A stretch of 62,000 nucleotides of DNA, taken from Diphasiastrum complanatum (taxonomy: Eukaryota > Streptophyta > Lycopodiopsida > Lycopodiales > Lycopodiaceae). The position numbers were made by a program, and so were the translations under genes. Below are positions 1 to 12,700 of this stretch, piece after piece; the stretch's first letter is position 1; every line of letters starts with the position of its first letter. Below the pieces are notes generated by a model. That model was not told where the DNA came from and searched no databases. It worked only from the letters and a program-made list of their open reading frames with translations. The stretch is taken from the NCBI GenBank assembly GCA_029204225.1, contig CM055094.1, forward strand, positions 16,910,394 to 16,972,393, in the 5' to 3' direction.

Positions 1-149
1 CAAGGAGTTGTATGATGTTGTCAAAGGTATCGAAGTCAGACTCGAGGCAGACGACGCAACAATCTCCAAATGGAAGCTTAAGGATGGCAAAGCCTTCATG
101 CTGATCATCCTCAACATTTCAGATACTCAGATTGGCCACGTATTTGAAT
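1..149 (+). mobile_element. Ty1/copia gag fragment, cut by the window edge and by an LTR
   Basis: An open frame from the first bases reads KELYDVVKGIEV, then KWKLKDGKAF and LNISDTQIGHVFE. This is the N-terminal Gag of the copia family that recurs at 15.6 kb and 42.6 kb, where the same words appear near a gag start codon. The frame stops abruptly at 149, where a minus-strand copia LTR begins, so the LTR appears inserted into this gag. The 5' part lies outside the window. Confidence 0.8.
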
Positions 150-432
150 TGCACTCTATGGAGTAACTAGATTCTATTTGCATTCATTAAAGATACAACA
201 AGAGTCAAACACAACGAAGAAAGTAAATCTCGAATAGAAGTGGTGTGACTGACCTACATAAGCACCATAAGTAAGGGTCTCTTATTCTAGGAAACATGCT
301 CTAAATCTACATGTACTCGACTTCACTTGTAGTTAAATTAGACAACGTGCACTAAAATAGTATGGATTTATGGAAAAAGACGAATCAATAAACTATGACA
401 TTAGGGTTACTAATCAATCATTATTTTCAACA
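150..432 (-). repeat. Copia 3' LTR, minus strand, 283 bp
   Basis: On the minus strand the stretch begins TGTTGAAAATAA directly after a purine-rich tract (AAGGGGGAG, a polypurine tract) and ends in TGCA at the junction with the gag fragment. It follows a minus-strand RNase H reading frame, as expected for a 3' LTR. No 5' partner is visible, so the target duplication cannot be tested. Confidence 0.65.
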
Positions 433-1240
433 CTCCCCCTTAATGTTTAATGAATATTTTACTACTTCGAGTTTCACTCTACCAAGCCCCTTGGTATGAT
501 GTATTACAATAGATAAGTTCAATGTCTCCTTCTTAAAGTATTTTCCATATGTCGTGCTGTTGAACTTCAATGTGTTGGTCCTACTATGAAAAACATGATT
601 CTTAGCAAATTGGATACAACTTTGATTGTCACATTGAAGTGTTGTATTATCCTCTCGCTTCGTGTGAAGATCTTTCATAATCCTCTTGAGCCAAATTGCT
701 TCACATGTAGCACTTGTAGCCGTAACCACACAATGCTTTGCCTTTGTAAAAGACATGGTCATAGTAGGCCGCTTCTTAGACTTTCATGTGATGGCACCAG
801 TTCCAAGATCAAAATCAAACTCGATTGTGGATCTTGTATCTGTAGCATCTCAACTCAATTAGGATTGAAAATCTACATACTCCAGTAATTTGATATCATT
901 ATAATTTGTTTTATATTGAATGGCAAACCTGATTCATGTATCTGAATTTTTTTTTGGCCACTTTTTAGTGTACCATTTTGACATGTATTGACTTGCCATA
1001 TTGACAACATAAGATATGTTATGTCGAATAGTGGTCAAGTAGATAAAAGTTCCAATCACTGGTCTATAAGAAGTCTCATCTAGATCTATGTCATCCTTCG
1101 CTTTTGTAAGCATCAAACTTGAGCTGTATGGTGTGTTGCAATCGGTTTGAACTCAGACGTTTTGAATTTTGACAAAAGTTCATGAGCATACGTGGGTTTA
1201 GAAATGATTTTACCATGTATTGCCTTTACCATGTTCTGAT
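433..1240 (-). pseudogene. Copia reverse transcriptase C-terminus and RNase H, degenerate
   Basis: Minus-strand frames spell the end of a copia polyprotein. The first part (about 1240-934) has KFKTSEFKPIATH, then SYRPVIGTFIYLTT and HNISYVVNMASQYMS, the usual connection region. The second part (762-427) has EAIWLKRIMKDLH, LQCDNQSCIQFAKN and VFHSRTNTLKF, the RNase H region. Stops and a frameshift lie between them and the expected TEAEY-type motif is weak, so this is a dead copy. It is 5' truncated near 1240 and runs into its 3' LTR. Confidence 0.75.
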
Positions 1241-2944
1241 TTCTATTCAAATGTTTACCTACTATATTTTGTGATGAATGTTTGATGATGGATCATGAAT
1301 AAATCATAAGTTACAATGTTAAGTGAAAGTTGGAGCGTGCAATCTAGTTTGTGAAGTTTGAAATGTGTCCATTCAACATTTGTCATGTGCACTTGTGACT
1401 CTGTGAACACTGGATTGTATATGGTGTCAGTCTTCAGCTTTCTACCAGCAACAGTGAACCTTGAAATGTGTGCTTCGCATCGTCAAGCTCCTCCTTCCTT
1501 TTTGCTCTCTTTGCTCTCCTCTTTTTGTCCCTTTGTGAGGTAGGTGATGGTATATAGATGCAGAACCACTTATAGTTTCTTTTTCTTGCCTTTTACAGAT
1601 GTGGTTATGAAGAGAGTAGTCTAGTTCCATAAGCTTTCTATGTTTATATTGTTGTGGTAGATTACTAAGGGAAGATCAATGTAGATGGTTAATCTTGTGT
1701 TCTTGAAGATTTCTTGCAATTTTTAGCTTTTCTTTAAGGGGTGTCGTTGAGGAATATCATTCTTGTGAGGTAGCTCCACAATAGCTCATTGAATTGATCC
1801 CCAAACTATGCTGCTCTTTCTACTCCTTGGCTAGCTCTTTTATAGCCTCGCAAAGAACCTTGTTATAGTCATGGTGGATGGGTAGACTACCCTAGTAAAT
1901 GATTAGGGAGTCTATCATGAACAACAAGACGCTGTGTAGAAATATATGCATATGAATAGGGTTGTTCACATAATGCATGAGAGAAGCTTAGAGTTTTTGA
2001 TCCTTTTCAATATGAACCAATATTCAAAACTACAGTTGATACAAACGAAAACAATATTCAAATGTCTTTGACTATTTAAGTGGACCAAAGCTTATATAGG
2101 GTAGGACCAAACACTCACTTTTCACTTTAATGACTCCACAAATCACCATATGTGTGCAATAGTTTTGAAAGGTTCAAAAATGTGGATTCATCACTTGGCT
2201 GATATACATTCTAATATTTGTTTGCTACATTGGTTCCTATTTTTGACTAACCAACTAAGAAGACCTATAGATAGGCATCATTGGATGCAATCTCTAGCCT
2301 TGAATTTGTTGCTGGGTGGCGAAGCTAGAATGTTGGTGATGCCTTGCATTGGTGAGAGAGACAATATAACTAGACAAATACCTCTAGAACTTAACTAACC
2401 TTTACCAGAGAAGACATAACTCGTGTCTAATTATTGAGCTATTTTCCATCTGCCTACCTTCCTTAGAAACCTGTTCTGAGGTTTTGGGGTCTTTTTGATT
2501 CAAGATTGTGTATGTCTAGTCCTAGAATGCTTTTATCTTAGCTTTTCTTAAGTTCTATCTGGTATGTAGCAATTGCTGCTTAGATGACATACTTACATCT
2601 TTAAAACAATAAATTTTTTGGAGTTGCTAATTTTTTGATAAAGACATGATGATTTCTTGCATGAGTGTATGAAAAACTGTGAAATAAAGACAAATGCGAA
2701 TTTGCTTTCATACTAGGTCCTTTCAAGCTTCTTAAGCTATTCAATTATGGGTCCTTTTTTGCATGCTTACCTTGTCACTTGAGGCTAGAAAAAGAATTGT
2801 TTGGGATTTTTGATGCTTTATGGAGTTGCCTCAATATTTATGTTTGCATGAGTGGCTTCAAAATGGATCTATTAAACAGTTCATGTTTGCATCATTGGCT
2901 TCAAAATAAACCTATTAACAATCTATGTTGGATGGATCAACTAG
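1241..2944 (+). other. No gene recognised; presumed intron of gene A
   Basis: AT-rich DNA with only short open frames (82 codons or fewer) that show no family resemblance. It precedes the splice acceptor CTAG at 2941-2944. I looked here for the GTGCS-type N-terminal exon of the hydrolase and did not find it. Confidence 0.5.
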
Positions 2945-3080
2945 GTGCAATCCTTCGCTTTTGATTAATTATATGCGTGAAGATGGGCATCGGCGATTTA
3001 TCCAGATTGATGCTGGCAAAAGCTTCAAGGAGCAGGTTTTGCGTTGGTTTCCACGCTACAATATTCCAAGATTAGATGCT
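2945..3080 (+). CDS. Gene A exon (first in the window)
   Basis: It lies between acceptor CTAG (2941-2944) and donor GTAAGT (3081). One base completes a split codon, then 45 codons read CNPSLLINYMREDGHRRF, IQIDAGKSFKEQVLRWF and end IPRLDA. This is the substrate-side strand before the metal motif in plant PhnP-like proteins, where IDxGKxFREQVLRWF is well conserved. Confidence 0.88.
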
Positions 3081-6000
3081 GTAAGTGAACTAACAAATTA
3101 GCGTCTCTTTATTGATATTTAGTCTCTAGCTTTCAATAATGGATTTGATATCTTCACCTAGGAACATGATATTGAACTCGTACCTACTTTAAGGACTTAG
3201 TGTAGAGATGGTTGAGCTCTGATTCAAGGGCTTCACTTGTTTTAGCTAGATGTTTATTACACGTAAACTTTCATAGTTAAGGATTTTGAAAACTCAAATC
3301 ATAGTTACAAGGGAACGTTGTTGGTAACTATGAGAGCTCTCAACTTTTGAATTAGTTGTGGTTGAACTCATGAGTATTGGTGTTGCCAATGTAGTCTCTT
3401 AGGACCGGGATTCAACACAGATTTGTGTGCAAGGGTTGGTTTGTGAGTTATGTGTACAAAAGTGATTGATTGTAATATTGTTGCCTCACATAGAAATGAT
3501 GGGGGACAGAGTTGAATGCTGAGTGTGCGAATGTGTGGGAATCTAGATCCATGCTAATCAAATATGCATGGGAGGAAAATGTGATCGTGAGGGAGCTGGC
3601 CTTGTGAACTCGAAGGTGAAGGCCTGCCCTAAAAGTCTTAAAAGGCCAATAGATTTATGGACTTATCAATTCACACATTACAAGTCTTGAATCAACTTAA
3701 ATGAAATCAAAGTAGACTTGAAAATTAAAACTCGAAAACAATGTATCACATAAATTCATTCACATACAGCGGAAGCACTGAGGGGTCAAGATGGGGAAAC
3801 ACCCCCCCCCCCGAAGGATGTTTCTTGTCATTATGCAAAACCAATTGGCCTATGCCAATTACATATACAATGGATTCCAATAGGGTCTAAAAAAAAGGAA
3901 CATCAATTTACTTCCTTTCAATGACAGAACCAGATTTGGGTTCTTGTTGATCTTCCTCATGGGAAGAAGGCAATTGGTTCTAAATGGGTATACAAAATCA
4001 AGTATAAGGCAGATGGTACCATTGAAAGGTACAAGGCAAGGCTCATTGCCAAAGGCTATGCTCAGCAAAAGGGGATTGATTATGAGGAGACTTTTCCTCC
4101 TACTGCTCGGATGACTACCGTGAGGGTAGTAACCTCTTTGGCTGCCCACTTTGGTTGGCGTTTGCGGCAACTTGACATAAAGACAACGTTCCTCAATGGT
4201 GATCTCAATGAGGAAGTGTACCTTCAACAACCTGCTAGTTTTTTGGTTGGAGGCCAAGAAGATAAAATTTGTCTTCTCAAGAAGGCACTTTATGGACTGA
4301 AGCAAGCTCCGAGGATGTGGTATCAAAAGATACATGCCTACTTTTGTGATCGAGGGTTTACTAATAGTCCTAGCGAATCTACTCTTTATGTCAAGCATAC
4401 TTCAGATTATATCATCGTTATTTTGCTTTATGTTGATGAATTTATTATTACGGGAAGTAATGAGCAGCAGATTGATGCCGTAATACTTGATCTTGGTATG
4501 GTTTTTGAAACCTCAGATTTAGGCCTATTGCACTTTTATCTTGGTCTTGAATTTGTACAAGAAGGGGCTGGAATTTTCATCTCTCAAAAACGCTACATTG
4601 GGCAGATTTTGAAGCGGCTCAAGATGGAAGATTGCAAGCCGGTTGCTACACCTATGGAGACAGGTCTGAAATTAAGTAGTCAAGGTGATGGTGAATCATT
4701 TGACACTACTTTATATTGTCAAGCTATTGGCTGTCTCATTTACCTATGTAATTCAAGACCGGACATTTCTTATAGTGTCTCACTCATGAGTCAATTCATG
4801 CATGCCCCGATGACATCACATTGGAAAGCGTTGAAGAGGATCTTTCGATATCTTCAAGGGACAAGAAGTCATGGACTGGTTTTTCCTGCTTGTGATGATG
4901 CATGTTTGGTTGGTTTTAGTGACTCGGATTGGGGTGGAGATCAAGACACTAGACGCTCTACAAGTGGACATTGCTTTTTCTATGGAAATTCTGCAATTTC
5001 GTGGTCAAGTAAAAAGCAGCCCACTGTTGCTACTTCTTCTAGCGAGGCAGAGTATAGAGCGATATTTTCAGCCACAACAGAGTGTTTATGGCTGAGAAGA
5101 CTACTTGTTGACATGAAGTTTGGCGAGCCCTCAGCCACTCTTATCTTAAATGATAGTCAAAGTGCTATTGCCATTGCACAGAATCCTGTTTTTCATGCGA
5201 GGGCGAAGCACATCGAGATCCATTATCACTTCTTAGGGGTCTAATTTTGTTTAGGGGCCCTATCTTGACTTTTGGGGGTGCCCTACATTTAGTAAGTGGT
5301 TAACCTTAGGGTTTGGTGGCATTTGGCCACATCTAGGTAGAGTACTTAGATGCTCATTGTGTATTCCATTTTAAACAGTTTGGCTAAGCATTGCTCTCCA
5401 TTGCTCTTGTTGTTGTTTCCTCTCTCTCTCTCTTAGAGTTGGGCGCCCAGCCTCTTCTCTCTTGTTTCCTGTGGAGATTGATTGATAACTAGATCTTGGT
5501 GACTTGACTCTTGCTTTCCTACAGCTCATGCATCAATGCGTCCATTTCTTTTTTCAGTTTATCATTCGCCTCTATGAGCTCTGTCTTCAATCCCAAAATT
5601 TCAACCTGCAGGTCTCTCATTTTCGCTTTGATCTTGCCGTTTTCTACTTCCAAATAGCTTTCCCGGTGTTGACATTCCCGTAGCCAGCCTAGTTCATAGA
5701 CAAAGAATCCCTACATAGGTTGGGAAGGAGTGTAATCATGAGACAGATGAGCAGAAACAGCTGCCAGAAACGGCGTTTAACTGCCTTGTGTTGTCTGCTG
5801 TCCATCGGGACTGTTGTCTTGGTGCGGAGGCAGCTGAGGATCTGTACTGGGTTGACTTGCTGAGGAATCAGCAGAGCAGGGTGGATAGCGTGTGTCTGAT
5901 GCAGCTGTAATAGAGGTACCTTTCTCAGAAGCAAAGGTCTGTCTAGGTGCGATGGAGGCACTTGGGTCTGGTCCAAGTGCGAAGGAGGTCAGGCCAGCAA

Positions 6001-6714
6001 TAGGGGTGGTGTGCGGGCCAGCAGGGCGGGGTGGAGAGCGGGGGGAGTTACCTCCCCCACACTTACGTGGAGCCATTTTCAGCTTAATCAACGTTTAATG
6101 GCAACAAGTCTATGTGTTGGAAAGAAACGTCCACCAACAATTTTCTGAGAAATGCGATGGAGGCTTGGCCTGAAATGCGCTGGAAAAAATCTGCAGCGAT
6201 TTTCTGACTGATGGATGGAACCCTGGTAGATGCGATGGAGTCTGATGTCAAAAACCTGAAATGACCTGAAACGACCTGTGATGTGCTGGAACTGAGCGCT
6301 AGCAGGCATACAGCACCCACAGCCACCCATCGCCCACAGCCATCGTTGGAGCCATTTTTTATAGAATCTTTGAGAGGAGTGACCTTATTTCTTGAGCGCA
6401 CTTTTCTACAAAACTAGGTCACAGAAAGACTGTGGATCAGCAAATCGTTGCTCAGTGGGTCGTTTTTCCAGCAAAATCCACAAAGAACAAGTGCAATGCT
6501 TGTGACAGTCGCTACACTCAGTAGCAGAGCGCTGCTCAGATCAATAGTGCATCCATTTTCTTGTTGAATCAATGAAAAACGCGGGTCTTCTTTGGAATAG
6601 GGTGGGCGCACCTTCAGCAGGCACCTATGTTCTTAGTAGCTGGATCTAGGGAGCACTGGAGGCCATCGCTGGAGGCCATCACATCAGCAGGCCAGCGATG
6701 GCTGACCAGCAATG

Positions 6715-6765
<51 letters not shown>

Positions 6766-9700
6766 TTTATTAATGTCTTTTCCATGCCAAAAGGCATATA
6801 AGACAAATAAGTACATATCAAGTATGTGGACCATCTGGGAGCGTATGAAAAAACGTCTCCAAAAAAATAAAAGAAAAGCATATTTAATAAATCTAAACAC
6901 AATTATTAGTGTTAACTAAACCAAAAGATAGAAAACAAGAAATGGCTATGTATAATGGAAGCAAGCCGCAGATCGAGTCTTGGAGGTGATACTGCTACTG
7001 CTGCTACTGAAAAAAAAATGTAATACAAGCTGCAGTGGGGAGTGAAACTGAGATTTGCTGCCGACGTCGAATGTAGGGAGGACGTCTCCTCGTAGTAGGC
7101 CGAAGAGGTCTGGCTGCTGGGCAATGCTGGGAGGTGCGCTGCCTCTGATCTCTGTGGAAAGTCGTGTCCTCATCCTCGTCATCATCATCTAAGTCTGGAA
7201 CTGGTCGTGGATGTCGTTTGGAGAAAAAGGAGGTAATCTGAAGCTGTGTGTCAGGAGCAATCTGATGCTGAGGCTGGAGATCCCGTCGTAATAGAAACAT
7301 CTCTCGGACCATAAGTGCAACACAACGTGGATCCTCATATGTAACAAGTGAGCGCAAAGTAACTGGTGTATCCCTGAACAAGCAATGGTATCTCCCATGA
7401 ATCTCATAATAAGCTGGGCAAATGGAAATAAAATGCTCCTCAGTCTCTACTGCCCCTAGTAGGGAACAAAGCTAGCAGATCCTGTCCTCTCGTGGGGTAC
7501 CCTGAAACCGGCCAGTCTCAATCTCAAGGTGGTGCGAAGAGACACGGAGCTGACCCAATATGAATCTGAGACCATGTGATAATCCAGATCGTAGGTACAG
7601 TGGTAGTAGTGGGGACCCTGATACATCTATCTCCAAAAAATGAAGCCGATAAAAGTCGAGTTTGACACCCAACTGACCATGCCAGGCTCGATCTAGGTAA
7701 GCTCTATAAATGAATCGTTTGATGTAGTCATGGGTACCAGAATGAAGGGCAGTGATAGAGATGCCGAGTGTGCTAAGAAGTCTGGAGGCCTAAGAGAACC
7801 AAGCCACATGGTAGCCCTGATTGTGAAGATGCTGAGATGAAATGAGAGTAGCCTGAGTATATCTTTGCTCAGAAGACTAGAACGCACTGACGCGCTGAAT
7901 ATATGTGATGAGCTGGAGTAAGGCATCAAGGTACATGGGCGGGACCGCAAACTCAGCAAGGATGATCTGATGTGGTACTGAAGGCTTAGCATAGTGATCT
8001 GTAACCGTGAGATACTAGCCCAGTCAAATGAGGTAAGGCCCGTGCACCATGTAGCTGATGCATATAGGGCTGTAGGAGAAACAATGGTGCCAAAAAGCCG
8101 ACACTTACTCGAGGCATCTCGAATAGACTTACGGAAGCAAAATCCCTCCATCTAGGCAAGGGAAGCATGGCCTTTCCCAAGCCTACTAGAGGCTGCTTGT
8201 CTCATACTAAATATAGGACCAGTAAAAGGGTGTCCAAGTAAGTGTAGGAAGGGACAATCTTTAACGGCCGACTGTCAAAAAGGAGCTCATGTCTCAACAT
8301 AAAGCTCTTGGAAGTGTTGAAGATCACCACCTTGGTCTTCACAATGTTCACCCCTAGGCCCCATCTGGAACAGAAATCATGAAGACAATCAATCTGTCTC
8401 TGTAACCCCTCTCTAGTAGGTGAAAGTAGAACCACATCATTTGCATCTTGCATGGAGGCGCCATCACCAGAGAGAGAGAGACACTTTCCATGATTTTCCA
8501 TCCTCCATATGGATGTGAAGATCATTCTTTCAAAACAGAGCACAAGTAATTAACTATAGGTTTGTGGCATTTAGAGGCTTGAGATCATGAGAGTCTATCT
8601 AGTTAGTGGTAGTTGAACTTTCCAAAATGGCAAGAATATATTGCAGTCAATGATGTTGGAATGTTATTTGAGCAAGCTCAAGATTTTTAGGGTGATATAA
8701 TCAGACTAAGGCAAATTTGTTGCAGGCTTGCACTTTTAAAAGGTAATTTGATAGTGAAAAGAATCTATCTACCTTGTACAATTCCATGTGTTACATACTC
8801 GATACGACTAACCTAGAGTTTCGAATCAAGGTTAGGGATATAGATTGCTTTATATAGAACATGTGTTAGGTGATCAACTTATGTGTCAAAAGTCTTCATA
8901 AGACGTATTGGAGATTACTTGCTGGGAACCTATATGTAACTATAGGGGTAAGAGGTCTCCAATGATGGTGGAAGACGTGTGCTTGTGCTATGTCAAGGCA
9001 ATAAACTTATCTTGGAGCTAGCGATTGACAAGGCATGAGTGCTAGTGATATGTAACGCCAGTGTCTTCTAAGTCTTAATATTAGTTAGTGTTATTAGATG
9101 CATGCTTAGATGATCTAAGAAGGACATGAGGTGGGTGATGGTGGTATTGGAAACGTGGATTGGAACAATACTTGGAAGAGTAATTTTTTTGATTGTTTAT
9201 CTCCACGAGTGGGACTATAGCATTCTTGATGGACATCAAACATAACTAGAGGATGTACCTTTTGAGTTTTTGGCCATGCTAATGAGGGATCTCACCTACT
9301 TTTAAGAGTAGTGATTTTAAGCTATATAAGCTTGCCAACCCTTGAGATTAACCCTTGAGAGAGTCACCGTTCTTGGAGATGCATTGATGTCCAAGAGGAT
9401 TGTAGACAAGGGCAGGCCAAGAATAGGTTATCCATGTGAAGGCAGTGAGCATTTATGGTGTGGAATGCGTCTTTGTGACATGGGATTTGGATCAGAGGGC
9501 GCAGAGGTCACATGCTACGGGTAGCTTTTGGAATGAGCGCTTTTGAAACTTTCGTTTGGGAAAGTTATAAAAAGAACGTGTCTAGGGCATCATTATTGGC
9601 AAACAGAGAGTGTGTTAAGATGAAATTAGCTTTTTTAGAAACAAATAGCAAATTTCGTTTCCTCATTTTACTCTTATGTAAACTCTCATAGATTTGAATC

Positions 9701-12700
9701 TTTGAATTTTTCCATAGTTTGCTATAATTAGATACGCCATCCAATTTGTTGACTTCTCCAATCGCGAATTATCCCAATCCTACCGTTTTGCCAAATATAG
9801 CTCCTATGGCGCCTTTTAGATCTTCTGAAGTTGAATATTTGGCATATATACTTCCAAGTAGCATAATATCATTTTTGATAGTGCAAACAAATATATCTGG
9901 TTGATCATGTTAAAATTCAGGGGAACTGTATTAGTAGTTAACTTTTGGCTCCTTGTTGCTATGGTAGGACAAAAGACAACTTATATAAGTAATTGCAACA
10001 TGCTCACAATAAGATGATGTTGAATGTTGGCTTGCAGTTGATTTTGACTCACGAGCATGCGGATGCAATATTGGGCCTTGATGACATTCGTGGAGTGCAA
10101 CCTTACAATCCTTTTAACATGATTGAGCCAATGCCTGTATTTCTTTCACGACACACAATGGACAGGTTCTTTCTCCTTGGAATCTTCAAGTGAGATTGCT
10201 ATAATCTATCAGGGCCATTTTTTATGTCGACATCGTACATGTTTGGAAGTATATGTACTTATCAAATTTTCTTCCCTTATTACTGAATCTATATAAGTAG
10301 TTTATTTAAATTGTAGATATCTACTAGGAGAGAGGTGCAATGACTATTTTTTCAGTTTTGCTTAAAAAAAGCCATATATCAAGCTAGGCTGGGAAGCAGT
10401 TTTTCTTGTTTGCTTCTCTTTTTTTCAAATGATTTGTACATTGCCTATTGGATAAAGTAGAACTCTTTTAGTTCGCATATGCAAGCTTTCCTTGTATTGA
10501 TTATTACAAGTGCGAACAATGCAGCAGCTTATATTTATGTCAGAAAGTAGCTAGCTATGTGCCTCCTAAGGAATGTGAATTGTAGAATTTTGCTAATCAA
10601 GTTAATTTAGAAGTATGTAGGAACAACAAAGCTGTGTGGATATCATGTGTGGCAACTTTTCAATTTCATGTTCTTGAGCACATGATTCTTGTGCATTGTT
10701 TTTAATTGGACGTTACTGACAATATCCTGTTGTGGGGTGTTCATTCAGCGTGGAAATGAAATTTCCATATTTGGTGCAAAAATCATTGAAAGAAGGGCAA
10801 GAAATACGACGCGTTGCTCAACTTCAGTGGCATGTCATCAAGAGTTCCTCGATGGCATCCTTTGAAGCAGCAGGCCTTCAGTTTATTTCATTACCAGTTC
10901 GTGCCTTTGATCTCTCCCCATTTTCAGTGGATTAATCTGAGCAAGAAGAGCTAAGGGTGGTCTCCACTGGTAAACGTTATATATTTTTAAGAAAATAGTA
11001 CCAATGTGTTGCTTCTTTTCTGGGAGCCATTTTTTTACTCTTTCATGTTCAATCTTTTCTAGGAAATATGCTCATTTTAGTTTGCAATTTAAAACCTGTG
11101 GAAGCTTAACATATCTGAGGACTTTCTATTGATGTTTACATCACTAATTTGTTGTACACTCTTGCCCAATACCATGAGGGAGACATGTTGGCTACCAAAT
11201 ACAGAACCTTTCATAAGGCAATAATCAAAAGTGTAGAACGCTCTTATATGGCGGAGGTCAAAATTGAAAAGGATCGTTTTCCATGTAATCTTTGGTTTAC
11301 TCAAGAATGTAAAGAAACTAAAGAGTTGCTCAATGATGAAGGTATAGGTGGTGCCAAACTTTCACTATGTTATTCTATATGTAGGTGATGTGGTGTTTTT
11401 GTGCGATACTCGATGTAGTCTCCAACAACATCTCGATACCCTTTGCAAAATTTTGGTTTTTTTGATCAATTTGGATAAGACAAAGCTTAGGTTACTCTCA
11501 AAGAAGGTGAATGGTCCTCATGTTCTATCTGACGGGGCTGAACTTGAAGTAACTCAGGAGTCAAAACTATGTGGAAGTCAAAGTTTTACAAAATCTGTCA
11601 GAATGAATGTGTTTTGACAAGAGGCTTATGTGTGGCTAGAAATCCATTTGTGCTATGGAAGTGGCTTGCCAAGAAATATATCTATGGATGGAGATGGTAC
11701 ATAAAATAGCCATTATTTGAAACATTGGTCAATTTGGTGTTACTTTATGGTTGTTAATATCTCTTCTTCCAAATAAGCTCAGAAAAAGCTTTTGACCTCT
11801 TACATGGGAATGAAGCAAAAGGACAAGCTAAAGTCCATGCTCAGCAAGCAAGAATAAAGCATCCAACAATCGCTTTTCTTGATTGCTTTTATCTTTTATG
11901 TAGCACCAAGCATTAATGCTTCTTGTCCAATTTGAATTGCACAATTGAATTGAACTGATTCCACCAAATCGATTCGCCCATCTAGCGACTGAATCAGAAA
12001 TTCAGACCTGGGATTTGTAAATTTGGAATTTTTTGTTTTTCTAGTAGCCAGCCATAAATTTCTGTATATAGGTTTTAAATTAAGCATCAAGGTAAAGTAT
12101 TGTAGTCTGTTTCAAATCTCAAGTGACTAGATTCTAGAATCAAGTTCATCACTCTAAATTCTAATTTCTGATTTGACTGTCAAGTTCCAACAAATTACAA
12201 TACATTATACGTGTTATAGTGTACATAGGTCATAGTAATAGACTCACAGTACATACTACATACTATAGTCTACATACATGAAACATCATTACTTGAAATT
12301 TACAGGATACACTATACTACAGACTACATAGTACAATGACTCCAGAGCTTGAGAGTCCACAATGCACATACAAAATTGAAATGAAATGAAATTTGGCTCA
12401 AGCTGCAACTTGCCTAACTATCAACATCAGGACAATAATAAACATAGATTGATCCACATCCAATATGAAATAAATGTATAGGTTCCAAGACATGCACAAA
12501 TATGTCATAGCCTTAAGGCTCATGTGAACCTAGGATCACATTGCACAGTGCAAATACTACATAGAGCCTAGTCCTAGAATCTATGATAAACATGCATGCT
12601 AGGCTCTAGCTAGTAGCTACGACAACTACATAGTACAATGTACACCCTAATTCTCCATGTGGCATGCAACATGCTCGTTGAGCTCATAACGAGTCATGAC

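Noticed and set aside
1-2944. N-terminal GTGCS exon of the gene A hydrolase
   Set aside because: Searched on the plus strand by eye and found no matching frame; taken to lie upstream of the window.
9342-9524. 60-codon ORF with repeated glycine and cysteine residues
   Set aside because: Too short, no homology seen and no splice sites fitting gene A.
11896-12090. 64-codon minus-strand ORF
   Set aside because: AT-rich with no similarity; likely chance.
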